The notes beneath the pieces were generated by a model. The model had not been told where the DNA came from and searched no databases. It saw only the letters and a program-made list of their open reading frames with translations. Of a stretch of 64,000 bases of DNA, positions 1-8,477 are shown in pieces (position 1 is the stretch's first letter; each line of letters begins with the position of its first letter). Origin of the DNA: Coprobacter tertius. Its GTDB lineage: Bacteria; Bacteroidota; Bacteroidia; Bacteroidales; Coprobacteraceae. The stretch spans positions 62,001 to 126,000 of the forward strand of contig NZ_JANDHW010000008.1 in the NCBI RefSeq assembly GCF_024330105.1, given 5' to 3'. The position numbers and the translations under genes were made by a program.

Positions 1-1
1 T

Positions 2-1372
2 AAAAATGCCGGAGAATTTATCAACCGGGACAATATACACGAAAGACTACATGATAAAAATCTTTGGAATGCCCGAGTAAAACGTGATCATATCGCTTCT
101 ACCATTCCTGAATGGGAAGATCTCAGAGAACTGGCTTCACAAATAAAAATGCATACCCTTTCGCATCTCGACCAATATGTTGCACAATTTGCCGAAAATG
201 CCGAAAAAAACGGGGCAATCGTACATTGGGCTAAAGATGCAACAGAACATAATGAAATTGTACTGAGCATACTCCGCGACAAGCATGTCGGTGAAATAAT
301 AAAAAGTAAATCGATGCTTCAGGAAGAATGCGGCATGGTACCTTTTCTCGAAAAAAACGGAATCACTGTAACCGAAAGCGATCTGGGCGAACGCATACAA
401 CAACTTTCCCAAGAACTTCCGAGCCATATCGTCATGCCTGCTATCGAAAAAACGACAGAAGACGTAGCCCGCATTTTTGCGGAAAATATAGGTACAGATC
501 CTAACGATAACGATCCTCATTCGTTAAACGAAGCCATGCGTAATAATGCGCGTCCTAAATTTTTGAAAGCCGGAGCCGGCATGACAGGAGCGAACTTTGC
601 TGTAGCCGAAACCGGGACATTCGTTGTTTGTACCAATGAAGGAAACGCCGATATCGGAGCCTCTGTACCTCCTTTACACATTGCCAGTATCGGAATCGAA
701 AAAATTATTCCCCGTACCCGAGACCTGAGTGTATTCATCGGGTTATTATCACGTAGTGCTTTGGGAACACCGGCAACACAATATACTTCACATTTTACCG
801 GTCCGAGATACGGTGGCGAATTGCATATAATCCTAACCGATAACGGCCGCAGCAAAAGATTAGGGAATTCCGATTTCAGGACCTCTCTGAAATGTATCCG
901 ATGCGGAGCCTGCATGAATACATGCCCGGTTTACCGAAGAAGCGGAGGTCTTTCCTATAAAGCCGTTTACTCAGGACCGATCGGTATTATCCTCGATCCT
1001 ACCTTCGACGGACATAAATACAGCGAACTTCCCTTTCATTCAACACTATGCGGATCATGTAGCGAAGTTTGCCCGGTAAAAATAGATATCAGTACCCAGA
1101 TTTACAAATGGCGCGAAGTCATGGTACAGAAAAATTATTTGCCTGCTATCCGTAAATATTCATTCAAAGCTGCCGGATTTGTTTTTGCACATCCATTCGT
1201 TTTCAGAACAGCCGAAGCGGCAGCCTCCCGATTACTCCCTCTCGCACCCCGTTTTCTGCTATATAACAAAACATTAAATCCTTGGGGGCGTCACCGCGAA
1301 TTACCCGATTTCTCGAAACGAAAATTCAGAAACTGGTATCTGAAAAACAGAAAAAATCCCGAAGAATTATGA
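2..1372 (+). CDS. lutB: Lactate utilization protein B (iron-sulfur protein), 5'-truncated by window
   Basis: Subunit of the LutABC L-lactate oxidation complex, a cytoplasmic enzyme that oxidises L-lactate to pyruvate. The frame is open from base 2 with no start codon before the internal ATG at 149, and the residues before that ATG (for example IPEWEDLRELASQIK) match the usual LutB N-terminus. The true start therefore lies left of the window. An LUD-type domain fills the first two thirds. Two [4Fe-4S] ferredoxin motifs follow: CIRCGACMNTCP (about nt 893-928) and CGSCSEVCP (about nt 1049-1075). The stop overlaps the lutC start (ATGA), so the two are translationally coupled. lutA is expected just upstream, outside the window. 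The family call is firm; calling lactate the substrate rests on the LutBC pairing. Confidence 0.9.
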   Translation, partial: KNAGEFINRDNIHERLHDKNLWNARVKRDHIASTIPEWEDLRELASQIKMHTLSHLDQYVAQFAENAEKNGAIVHWAKDATEHNEIVLSILRDKHVGEIIKSKSMLQEECGMVPFLEKNGITVTESDLGERIQQLSQELPSHIVMPAIEKTTEDVARIFAENIGTDPNDNDPHSLNEAMRNNARPKFLKAGAGMTGANFAVAETGTFVVCTNEGNADIGASVPPLHIASIGIEKIIPRTRDLSVFIGLLSRSALGTPATQYTSHFTGPRYGGELHIILTDNGRSKRLGNSDFRTSLKCIRCGACMNTCPVYRRSGGLSYKAVYSGPIGIILDPTFDGHKYSELPFHSTLCGSCSEVCPVKIDISTQIYKWREVMVQKNYLPAIRKYSFKAAGFVFAHPFVFRTAEAAASRLLPLAPRFLLYNKTLNPWGRHRELPDFSKRKFRNWYLKNRKNPEEL

Positions 1373-1959
1373 AAAGTACGAAAGACGAAATATTACTGGC
1401 TATAAAAAAAAATCTACCTGAAGAAAAAACTGAAATTCCTGAAATTCCCGATTTCGGTAGAAATATACCTGATCTTCTCGATGCATTCAAAGAAAACCTC
1501 ACTTTGGCAGCCGGCACTTTTCATGAGGTAAATGACGAGATCGAAGCTAATAAATTACTGCATACGTTATTTCCCGATGCAAAAGTCATCTGTTCGGCAA
1601 CACCCCGTATTCACGGAAACAAAAATATTCATACCGTAAAAGATCCACACGAACTGGCCGATGTCGATGTTGGTGTAGTACAAGCCCATTTCGGCATTGC
1701 AGAAAACGGAATGGTCTGGATAACACAAGAAGATCTGAAAATCAATGCCTTGGGATTTCTCTCACAACATTTGGTGATTTTACTCGATAAAAATAACTTA
1801 GTAAAAGACCTTTACGAGGCTTACCGAAAAATCGACTTGTCTTCCACCCACTACGGATGTTTTATGTTGGGACCGTCTGCAACTGCCGATATCGGAGCCG
1901 TAATGATACGCGGCGCACAAGGCGCTCGGTCGCTTACCGTTTTCTTCCTACCAGACTAA
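1369..1959 (+). CDS. lutC: Lactate utilization protein C (LUD domain)
   Basis: 196-residue LUD-domain protein, the third component of the LutABC lactate-oxidation system. The start is the ATG overlapping the lutB stop by four bases (ATGA). A longer frame from a TTG at 1282 lies inside lutB and reads as lutB shadow, so I rejected it. The C-terminal half contains the typical VGVVQAHFGIAENGMVW-type stretch and the end motif GPSATADIGAVMIRGAQGAR, which recurs across YkgG/LutC proteins. It ends only 17 bp from the convergent stop of the phosphoethanolamine-transferase-like gene, with no terminator hairpin between them. Function is inferred from family and operon. Confidence 0.9.
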   Translation: MKSTKDEILLAIKKNLPEEKTEIPEIPDFGRNIPDLLDAFKENLTLAAGTFHEVNDEIEANKLLHTLFPDAKVICSATPRIHGNKNIHTVKDPHELADVDVGVVQAHFGIAENGMVWITQEDLKINALGFLSQHLVILLDKNNLVKDLYEAYRKIDLSSTHYGCFMLGPSATADIGAVMIRGAQGARSLTVFFLPD

Positions 1960-1976
1960 ACGAAACATTTTATCGT

Positions 1977-3686
1977 TTACTGAGTCACGATATGCATACG
2001 CTGGAACATATCGAAATCTTCTTTTTTAAGACCGATATCGTCGAGTGTACATGGCTTGTTATGATCGTTGAGATACAGGCGTTTTCTTTCGTGATATAAT
2101 GGGCTTGCAAGAGAAAGAGAATCGTTTCTGTAACGAGTATCTATACCCCCGATAGTCAACATCGTATGAAAGAATGATACACTTGTTTCTACGCCTTTGT
2201 TTTTATTCCGGTCAAGAGTTTCTTTTATCGTCGGGAAATCATAACGATAAGAATCGGATAACCAAATAAGCATCGGCACATGCATTTGATAATAAGACGG
2301 AACTGGTGAAGCATGCAAAAAAAGTTTTCTCCGGTCATCGAAAATATCTTCTCCATGGTCGGAAGTGTACAATACGGCAGACGTTTTTCCCGATCGGCGA
2401 AGTCGGTCGATCAAACTTGTAAGAAAATAATCGGTATACCGTATCGTATTATCATACGCGTTTATCAGATTATTCCTGAAGCAAGGCTTGGCTCCCGTTA
2501 TGTCATCTGGTTTATACACCGAAAATATCGCAGGATAACGCTCTCGATAATCGAAATGCGAGCCATAGGTATGTAATACTACAAAAAGTTTATGGTGCTC
2601 CTCCTTTAAAACGTTATCGAAATACTTCAACAATTCTTCATCAGGTGCATTTACATCCTTTCTCGGGCTATCTTTAATAAAATTCCATTCATCGGCCTCT
2701 TTTCCCAAAAAATCAATAAAAGAATGATTCGGTTGTTGATTAGACAAAAACAGCGTATAAAAGCCCGCTTCCTTAAATGCAGTAATAATCCCTTTCTGTT
2801 GATAAAGAGAATTAAAATTTTCCGCCGAAGCTGCAGAAAGTAGCATAGGCACACTTTTATGCGTTGTATTCGACTGCGTAAGTGCATAAGGAAAAACAAT
2901 AAGCTCGTTTTCACGGGATAAAAGCGGGTTCGTATTACGGGTATAACCATATAATTCCCAATCGATAGCCCGTGATGTTTCGCCGATAACCATAACATAT
3001 ATTTCAGGAATATCCTCATCATGTTCTGCCTGTGAACCGAATGAGAAATCACGGGAAGTCTCGTAATAATGATCGGAACGCATTTCCCTATCAAATGCCT
3101 GAAAAATATTATAACAGACGTTTACTGGATAAAGATCGGTTTTTACCGAATACCGGTCGTCGGTTACATACGACGCGGCAAGTAGCACGAAACCCGCTAC
3201 CCCTGTAAGAGACCATATTAAACGGCAACGATATCTGAAACTTTTCGATAGCCGATTACCTTTATGCCAAGTAAAAGCAGCCAAGACCAACGCAGGAATA
3301 TAAAGAACGATAACACCAACAACGGCAGGCATAAGCTTATCCAGTAATTCGAGCGCTTCCACCGAATTTGTTGTAAAAAGATTCAGAAACATATCGACGG
3401 CAATAATCGATTCCCCGAAAAGATAAAGCAATACCAATTGAAATGCACCGAGAAACAACACCGGAAAAAGAAACCAAAATACTTTACCCGGACGAGGAGA
3501 AAGAGTCATGACCCAACCATATACGGATAATGGTAAAAAGATATTACAAAAACGGGCCACCAAAGGAGTCGTCGTTTCGGTAAAAAATAAAAAAAGATTA
3601 GGTAAAAATAATATAGCCAGAAAAATAGAGTATAAAAACCACTGACTGAAAAAGAGCCTATCCAAATTTTTCTTCCGATTTTTCAT
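1977..3686 (-). CDS. EptA-like phosphoethanolamine transferase (alkaline-phosphatase/sulfatase fold)
   Basis: 569-residue inner-membrane enzyme with about five N-terminal membrane segments (first ~190 residues) and a periplasmic alkaline-phosphatase-fold domain. This family moves phosphoethanolamine from phosphatidylethanolamine to lipid A or other envelope glycans. Visible motifs are GETSR with the predicted nucleophilic Thr, followed by YGYTRNTNP, then the metal-site motif SDHGED and a late His in YYQMHVPM. I start at the ATG at 3686, preceded by a purine-rich GGAGAGGG. The longer frame begins at a TTG at 3722 and is not needed. No FGly Cys/Ser motif is present, so this is not a sulfatase that needs maturation. 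The acceptor (lipid A, glycan or protein) cannot be read from sequence. Confidence 0.8.
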   Translation of the reverse strand: MKNRKKNLDRLFFSQWFLYSIFLAILFLPNLFLFFTETTTPLVARFCNIFLPLSVYGWVMTLSPRPGKVFWFLFPVLFLGAFQLVLLYLFGESIIAVDMFLNLFTTNSVEALELLDKLMPAVVGVIVLYIPALVLAAFTWHKGNRLSKSFRYRCRLIWSLTGVAGFVLLAASYVTDDRYSVKTDLYPVNVCYNIFQAFDREMRSDHYYETSRDFSFGSQAEHDEDIPEIYVMVIGETSRAIDWELYGYTRNTNPLLSRENELIVFPYALTQSNTTHKSVPMLLSAASAENFNSLYQQKGIITAFKEAGFYTLFLSNQQPNHSFIDFLGKEADEWNFIKDSPRKDVNAPDEELLKYFDNVLKEEHHKLFVVLHTYGSHFDYRERYPAIFSVYKPDDITGAKPCFRNNLINAYDNTIRYTDYFLTSLIDRLRRSGKTSAVLYTSDHGEDIFDDRRKLFLHASPVPSYYQMHVPMLIWLSDSYRYDFPTIKETLDRNKNKGVETSVSFFHTMLTIGGIDTRYRNDSLSLASPLYHERKRLYLNDHNKPCTLDDIGLKKEDFDMFQRMHIVTQ

Positions 3687-3817
3687 TAGTAAATCCCTCT
3701 CCACATATCTCAAATACAACAATTGGCGGCCATTTACTGGTCGGTCAGATTATAATAAAGTTAACAAATACACTGCACATTATGTTTTTTAAAATGTACT
3801 TTATTCATTAAAAAAAT

Positions 3818-3861
3818 AAAATCCCCCGTAAAACGATAAAAATCGTTTTACGGGGGATTTT
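3818..3861 (-). terminator. Rho-independent terminator, 20-bp perfect stem
   Basis: Perfect 20-bp inverted repeat (3818-3837 and 3842-3861) with a 4-nt loop. On the minus strand it is followed by a T-rich run, and it sits 20 bp after the stop of the 3881-6388 gene. A strong intrinsic terminator for that gene. Confidence 0.9.
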
Positions 3862-3880
3862 CCACTCAATCTGTTCCGTA

Positions 3881-6388
3881 TTATCTAACTACTACGATGG
3901 TAGCGGTCTTGCCGGTATGTATCACATATGTTCCGCTTGCGATACCGAATACGGTATCTCCCGAAATTTTCATATCACTCACCTTAGATCCGTTCAATCG
4001 ATAAATACCGATTGTTCCTTCGTAGTTTTTCACATATATCTGTCCGCCAAAGCTATAAACCTCAAAAGAATCCGATACATGACTTTCCAAGCTGTCGTAA
4101 TCAGACGGTACCGCAATTGTCTCTACCGGCTCACTACCCTTGTATGCAATAAACATAGCAGCAGGAAGTACTTTTGAAGCTTCTGTCGCTTTCACAAATA
4201 CCTGATTTTCAAGATCGAAAACATAATAAGTATCAGCAGAAACGAGATCAGACGGCTTAACAGAAATCAGACCGGTATTAGCAATAACCGTATATCCCTC
4301 ACCGGCCGTCTGGGCAGCCCCTGCAATCGATGAATTCTCAGAAGATACCAATTCGAGACTTACAGCATCCAACGCCGTATTCAATCTCATAATACCTTTA
4401 TCGCTTATAGATTGTAATTCGACGGGTTTGTAAGCGCCACCCTGTGTCGTATAAGAATACCATTGCGCATCAGCGGCAGTTTTCGTTCCATCAGCCAAAA
4501 CTGTATTCACTTCAGCCGGGATAAATGGCAATCCGATTACATTCCATACACCGTCTACCGCTTTTGTATAAGAAATTTTTCCGGCCACTTTTGTATTTCC
4601 GGCAACTTCTACACCTCCGGAGATTGTCAGATTTCCATCGATTACAGATTGTCCTAATTTAATGGCTTTTATCCCCGGTATATTCAAATCGGGATTTACC
4701 AAATGATAAACATTCTGTTGATCTCCTTCGGTTACAGTCACTGTTACCCAGTTTCCATCCATCACAACATCTACTTTCGCATCAGTATTTGCTTTCGTAA
4801 AAGAAATTTCCTTATCGATACCCGGCGTTATATTATAATTGAATTTATCTGCCACGAAAATAGAGGTTCCGTTATATAAAATATCACTTAACCTTGCTCC
4901 TTGTGAAACAATATTTCCATTAAAAGATACCGGGATAGGGGTAACACCCTCATCGGTTTTCCACTGTACATCGATATCGGCTGTTAAAACACCGTTTTCA
5001 ACCGAGCCGATTCCCTTTACGTCGGCATTTATCGTCATAAATCCACCTACATTCCATGTCATCGGCACAACTGTACTTTCGAACTTCATAATATTACCTT
5101 CAACAGTAACCGGAATATCTTCTAAATTAATATCACCTAATTCCATTCCCATAAACGAGAAATTCTTCAGCAATAAATTTACCGTATTAGTTACTGCACC
5201 TTTGGATAAACTTATCTGATCGGGAGTCGTTACAATAAATTCTTCACCGGAAGAACTCATCGCAGTCATATCCACATCGAGTAAGCCGTTATAAATACCT
5301 ACAATATCTTCGACGGGAACGACCTCCGGAACCGATTCGAATTTAAGATAATACACATGTTTGTTCTCATTGGTGCCTTCAGCATAGTCATTTCCTTTAA
5401 CTGTCACCGCCACCAATCCGTTTTCCTCACCCAAGGAAACAGTTGCAGCCTGCCCGTCGGAAATAGCTTCTATCGATGCATTCAAGTCGGCAGGCTTCTC
5501 TCCTGTAATTACAATAGGATCGGAAGGATCATCACACCGGTCCGAAGTAAATCCGTCTACCGGAATCCCGTCTATCGACAAAGAAACCAGATGAGAGTTA
5601 TATATCATTTCGATATCATCGATACATAAAACATCTCCACCATCGCCTTTTCCGGCTTCTTTGTTCGTTGTAAACGAAGCCAACATATACCGGTTACCCG
5701 TAATATTCATCTTTTCGGTATTATATACGAACGGTTCAGAGATTCTTACCCAAATACCATTGGTTTCGGCAATTTCGGTACGTGCATAACCGATACGATG
5801 AGCAGCCACATTTTCTTCGGTTTCGTTTGGCTCTTTATATTCGAACTCATCGTGTATAATTAAATGAGCTTGTCCGAAGTTAGTTTTCGTAACCGGCGTA
5901 AATTTTACCCAAAATACCATAGAATCGGGATATCCGATAAAACTATGATTACAGGTTTCATCGTTTAAATCGGTAAAATTATAATTCGAGACAGCGCTCG
6001 GATTCGTATCCCCCATATTGATACGGCCCGTCGTAAGATTACCATTAGAAATAGATTTCATCATATTTTTTACAGAAGTAATTTTAGCGGCAAAACCGGC
6101 ATGTGCATCGTCACCGCTCGCCTTAGCCAATGTTCCCGCCTGAGCACCTGTTAAAATTGTTCCGAATGCCATTTCAGTGGTCGAATTCGTTTTCGCCGTA
6201 AAGAAAGAATTCCAGTTATCAGGAGTCGATTCTTTATATTTATTACGCGTATTATCGGTCCAAGTACCTTCGAAATTACCATTCGCCAACTGATAACCTC
6301 CCTTTTGCGCATTCGCTATCATCGTAACGGTAAACACACAAACGATAATAGATACAAATTTTTTAGTAGAAATTTTTTTCATAAGCAT
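3881..6388 (-). CDS. Secreted PCMD/calycin-like surface protein with C-terminal sorting-type domain
   Basis: 835-residue exported protein with a Sec signal peptide (hydrophobic FVSIIVCVFTVTMIANA, cleavage before Q). Residues ~30-270 resemble the PCMD (putative carbohydrate-metabolism) beta-sandwich seen in Bacteroidales surface proteins. Residues ~360-500 look like a calycin-like beta-barrel (EDIVGIYNGLLDVDM start), followed by repeat-like beta segments. The last ~65 residues (SFGGQIYVKNYEGTIGIYRL..., ending ATIVVVR) resemble a type-A sorting tail or DUF6383-type C-terminal domain. No catalytic motif is visible, so a structural, adhesin or binding role is possible. It is monocistronic, with its own promoter about 150 nt upstream and a strong terminator. 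Two in-frame ATGs (6388 and 6382) are equally possible. Domain naming is from memory of the families. Confidence 0.7.
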   Translation of the reverse strand: MLMKKISTKKFVSIIVCVFTVTMIANAQKGGYQLANGNFEGTWTDNTRNKYKESTPDNWNSFFTAKTNSTTEMAFGTILTGAQAGTLAKASGDDAHAGFAAKITSVKNMMKSISNGNLTTGRINMGDTNPSAVSNYNFTDLNDETCNHSFIGYPDSMVFWVKFTPVTKTNFGQAHLIIHDEFEYKEPNETEENVAAHRIGYARTEIAETNGIWVRISEPFVYNTEKMNITGNRYMLASFTTNKEAGKGDGGDVLCIDDIEMIYNSHLVSLSIDGIPVDGFTSDRCDDPSDPIVITGEKPADLNASIEAISDGQAATVSLGEENGLVAVTVKGNDYAEGTNENKHVYYLKFESVPEVVPVEDIVGIYNGLLDVDMTAMSSSGEEFIVTTPDQISLSKGAVTNTVNLLLKNFSFMGMELGDINLEDIPVTVEGNIMKFESTVVPMTWNVGGFMTINADVKGIGSVENGVLTADIDVQWKTDEGVTPIPVSFNGNIVSQGARLSDILYNGTSIFVADKFNYNITPGIDKEISFTKANTDAKVDVVMDGNWVTVTVTEGDQQNVYHLVNPDLNIPGIKAIKLGQSVIDGNLTISGGVEVAGNTKVAGKISYTKAVDGVWNVIGLPFIPAEVNTVLADGTKTAADAQWYSYTTQGGAYKPVELQSISDKGIMRLNTALDAVSLELVSSENSSIAGAAQTAGEGYTVIANTGLISVKPSDLVSADTYYVFDLENQVFVKATEASKVLPAAMFIAYKGSEPVETIAVPSDYDSLESHVSDSFEVYSFGGQIYVKNYEGTIGIYRLNGSKVSDMKISGDTVFGIASGTYVIHTGKTATIVVVR

Positions 6389-6546
6389 TTTATTACATTA
6401 AAATTCTATCTTATTTATATATAATTTTCTTCATAAACTTAGTCATAGCCGATTAGACAATATGACCTTAAAAAAAGGATTAGGGAAATAGCTGTCTTAC
6501 TTTATAAAATGTTGCTGAAAATACAATACTTAAATATAAAACGTCA

Positions 6547-6573
6547 CAAATATAGCCTGTATTTTTTCCTCAA
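6547..6573 (-). promoter_or_regulatory. Bacteroidota-type promoter for the PCMD surface protein
   Basis: On the minus strand TATATTTG (6547-6554) matches the -7 consensus TAnnTTTG. TTG (6571-6573) lies 16 bp upstream, slightly short of the usual 17-23. It predicts a ~150-nt untranslated leader. Confidence 0.45.
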
Positions 6574-6838
6574 TTTTATTATTTACAATAATTAAATATT
6601 TGAAATTCAATATATAATCTTAAATACCGATAAAATTTAATTAAAGACTAATTCAGTATCGACAGATAAAAAAGAATATTTTACGATTCGTATTTAATAA
6701 ATATCTTAAAAATAGACCACAAAATAAAGGGATATTTGCTCATGTCCCGGGGTATATCATAATTTACAACTAATAACAATTATATAGTTAAAGTATATGT
6801 AAAGAGAATCGATATATAGAATATTTAATCTCATGGTT

Positions 6839-6872
6839 GCGATAAAGCGTATCGTACACTACGCTTTATCGC
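6839..6872. repeat. 13-bp perfect inverted repeat, 8-nt loop
   Basis: Arms GCGATAAAGCGTA (6839-6851) and TACGCTTTATCGC (6860-6872). It lies 165 bp beyond the lpdA stop and has no T-run on either strand, so it is a weak terminator candidate. It may instead be an operator or an mRNA 3'-end stabiliser. Confidence 0.6.
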
Positions 6873-7037
6873 ATTTAAGTATTGAAATAACCGACCGTCG
6901 CATACATTGTCCTTTTATCGAGTTCTATCATTTTTCAGATCTTCAAACAGAGATAGCCGAACAGAATATCGGGAATATTTTCAGATAAAGGAATTTTCGA
7001 AAATATCCCCTATAATGGCAGGCATTTCTTCTATCAA

Positions 7038-8387
7038 TCAGAATTCACGCGCGCATTCTTGTACGATTTCAGAAAGAGTAGGATGCGCATGTATCATCGA
7101 ACTAAGTTCGTCAACGGTCGTACGACGATTTATTAAAGCGCTTATTTCCTGTATAATATCGGCAGTATGTGGACCTAACATATGACAACCGATAATAACA
7201 CCGTCTTCGTCGGCAATAATTTTACAAATACCTTCTGGCTCTCCCATGCTCAAGGCCTTACCATTCGCCCTGAACATTGCTTTTTTAGAACGGTAAACTC
7301 TACCTTGTTGTTTACATTCATCCTCAGTACAACCGACCATAGCCGCTTCGGGACGAGTAAATACTGCCGAAGGAATGATATCGAGACGTATCGTGTTTTC
7401 TTTTCCTAAAATATGATCGATTACTTTGCGGCCCTGAAATGTAGCTGCATGCGCAAGCATACATTTCCCATTTACGTCACCGATTGCATAAACGCGTGAA
7501 ATATTGGTCTCCATATTATCATCGGTAACAATTCCTTTAGAAGAATAAACAATACCTGCAACATCGAGATTAAGAGATTCTACATTTGCAGCACGTCCTA
7601 CCGCCATCAACACCGTATCAGCTACAACTTCCCGATTTTCCCCTTTATATCCGTATTTTACACTTAGCCGATCGGCATTTTCCCGAATTTCCTCTACAGC
7701 AGCCGAGTTTACGATCTCTATCCCTTTTTTCCCCAATGCCTGTTTTAATCGTTTGGATATATCGGCATCGAAATTAGGCAATATTTCCTTAGCATATTCA
7801 AGAACAGTCACCTTACTGCCGAAACTGTTAAACACCGAAGCAAACTCCAAGCCGATTACACCAGCACCGATAACGCATAAATTCTCCGGTACTTTTTCGA
7901 TATCGAGAATTTCTTTCGAAGTAAGTACTCCCGGCAAATTATTGCCCGGAATAGGCAGATTCTTACTCACCGATCCGGTCGCAATAATCAAATGGTCACA
8001 GGAATATATTTCTCCTGACACACTCCGAACAGAGTGTGCATCGATCAGCGAGGCAGCTTCTTTTACAAAAGTAATCAGTTTATTTTTCAATAAAAACTCA
8101 ACCCCTTCTATCAATCCTGCGACAATACGGTTTTTTCTTTCGATAACTTGTCCGAAGTCAAACGTATAAGCCATATCATTCACACCATATTCCGCACTGT
8201 CTTTTATACCATCCAGGATTTCAGCGTTACGACAAAAACATTTCGTAGGAATACATCCTTCATTCAGACAAGTTCCCCCCGGTTTACGATTTTCGAAAAT
8301 CGTTACCGAAAGTCCGTTGCGAGCCGCATATATAGCAGTTTCATACCCTCCGGGACCTGCTCCGATAATAATTATATCGCTTTTCAT
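7038..8387 (-). CDS. lpdA: Dihydrolipoyl dehydrogenase (E3 / L-protein)
   Basis: 449-residue flavoprotein disulfide reductase that re-oxidises dihydrolipoyl groups with NAD+. Here it is most likely the L-protein of the glycine cleavage system. The FAD-binding GAGPGG is at residues 9-14. The redox-active disulfide is in GGTCLNEGCIPTK (Cys40 and Cys45), the NAD-binding GAGVIGLEFASV is mid-protein, and the C-terminal HAHPTLSE supplies the catalytic His/Glu pair. Length is normal. It is the last gene of the gcv cluster, separated from gcvPB by 90 bp holding a long hairpin (8407-8464), so its level may be set separately. It could also serve 2-oxoacid dehydrogenases. Confidence 0.92.
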   Translation of the reverse strand: MKSDIIIIGAGPGGYETAIYAARNGLSVTIFENRKPGGTCLNEGCIPTKCFCRNAEILDGIKDSAEYGVNDMAYTFDFGQVIERKNRIVAGLIEGVEFLLKNKLITFVKEAASLIDAHSVRSVSGEIYSCDHLIIATGSVSKNLPIPGNNLPGVLTSKEILDIEKVPENLCVIGAGVIGLEFASVFNSFGSKVTVLEYAKEILPNFDADISKRLKQALGKKGIEIVNSAAVEEIRENADRLSVKYGYKGENREVVADTVLMAVGRAANVESLNLDVAGIVYSSKGIVTDDNMETNISRVYAIGDVNGKCMLAHAATFQGRKVIDHILGKENTIRLDIIPSAVFTRPEAAMVGCTEDECKQQGRVYRSKKAMFRANGKALSMGEPEGICKIIADEDGVIIGCHMLGPHTADIIQEISALINRRTTVDELSSMIHAHPTLSEIVQECAREF

Positions 8388-8406
8388 AATATTATGATTC
8401 TGACAA

Positions 8407-8464
8407 ACAGACCCGGAATGAACGGAAAGAAGAAAATATTATCTTTCCATCACACCGGGTCTGT
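8407..8464 (-). terminator. Long hairpin between gcvPB and lpdA (terminator or attenuator)
   Basis: Outer arms ACAGACCCGG (8407-8416) and CCGGGTCTGT (8455-8464), inner arms GGAAAGA (8424-8430) and TCTTTCC (8442-8448). On the minus strand it is followed by only a short TTT, while on the plus strand six Ts follow. In the operon direction it looks like a leaky terminator or an mRNA-processing/stability element that lowers lpdA expression. Confidence 0.6.
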
Positions 8465-8477
8465 TTTTTAATTTACA

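Larger units (their letters stand above)
6389..7037. other. 649-bp AT-rich intergenic region
   Basis: Holds the promoter and leader of the 3881-6388 gene on its left, and a 13-bp perfect inverted repeat at 6839-6872 on its right. I see no convincing reading frame or RNA gene. The frame running from 6907 into lpdA on the plus strand is lpdA shadow. Confidence 0.6.

Noticed and set aside
149-1372. ATG at 149 as the lutB start
   Set aside because: The frame is open to base 2 and the upstream residues are conserved LutB sequence; the gene is simply cut by the window.
6907-7185. 92-codon plus-strand frame overlapping the lpdA 3' end
   Set aside because: It runs antisense to conserved lpdA coding sequence; a shadow frame.
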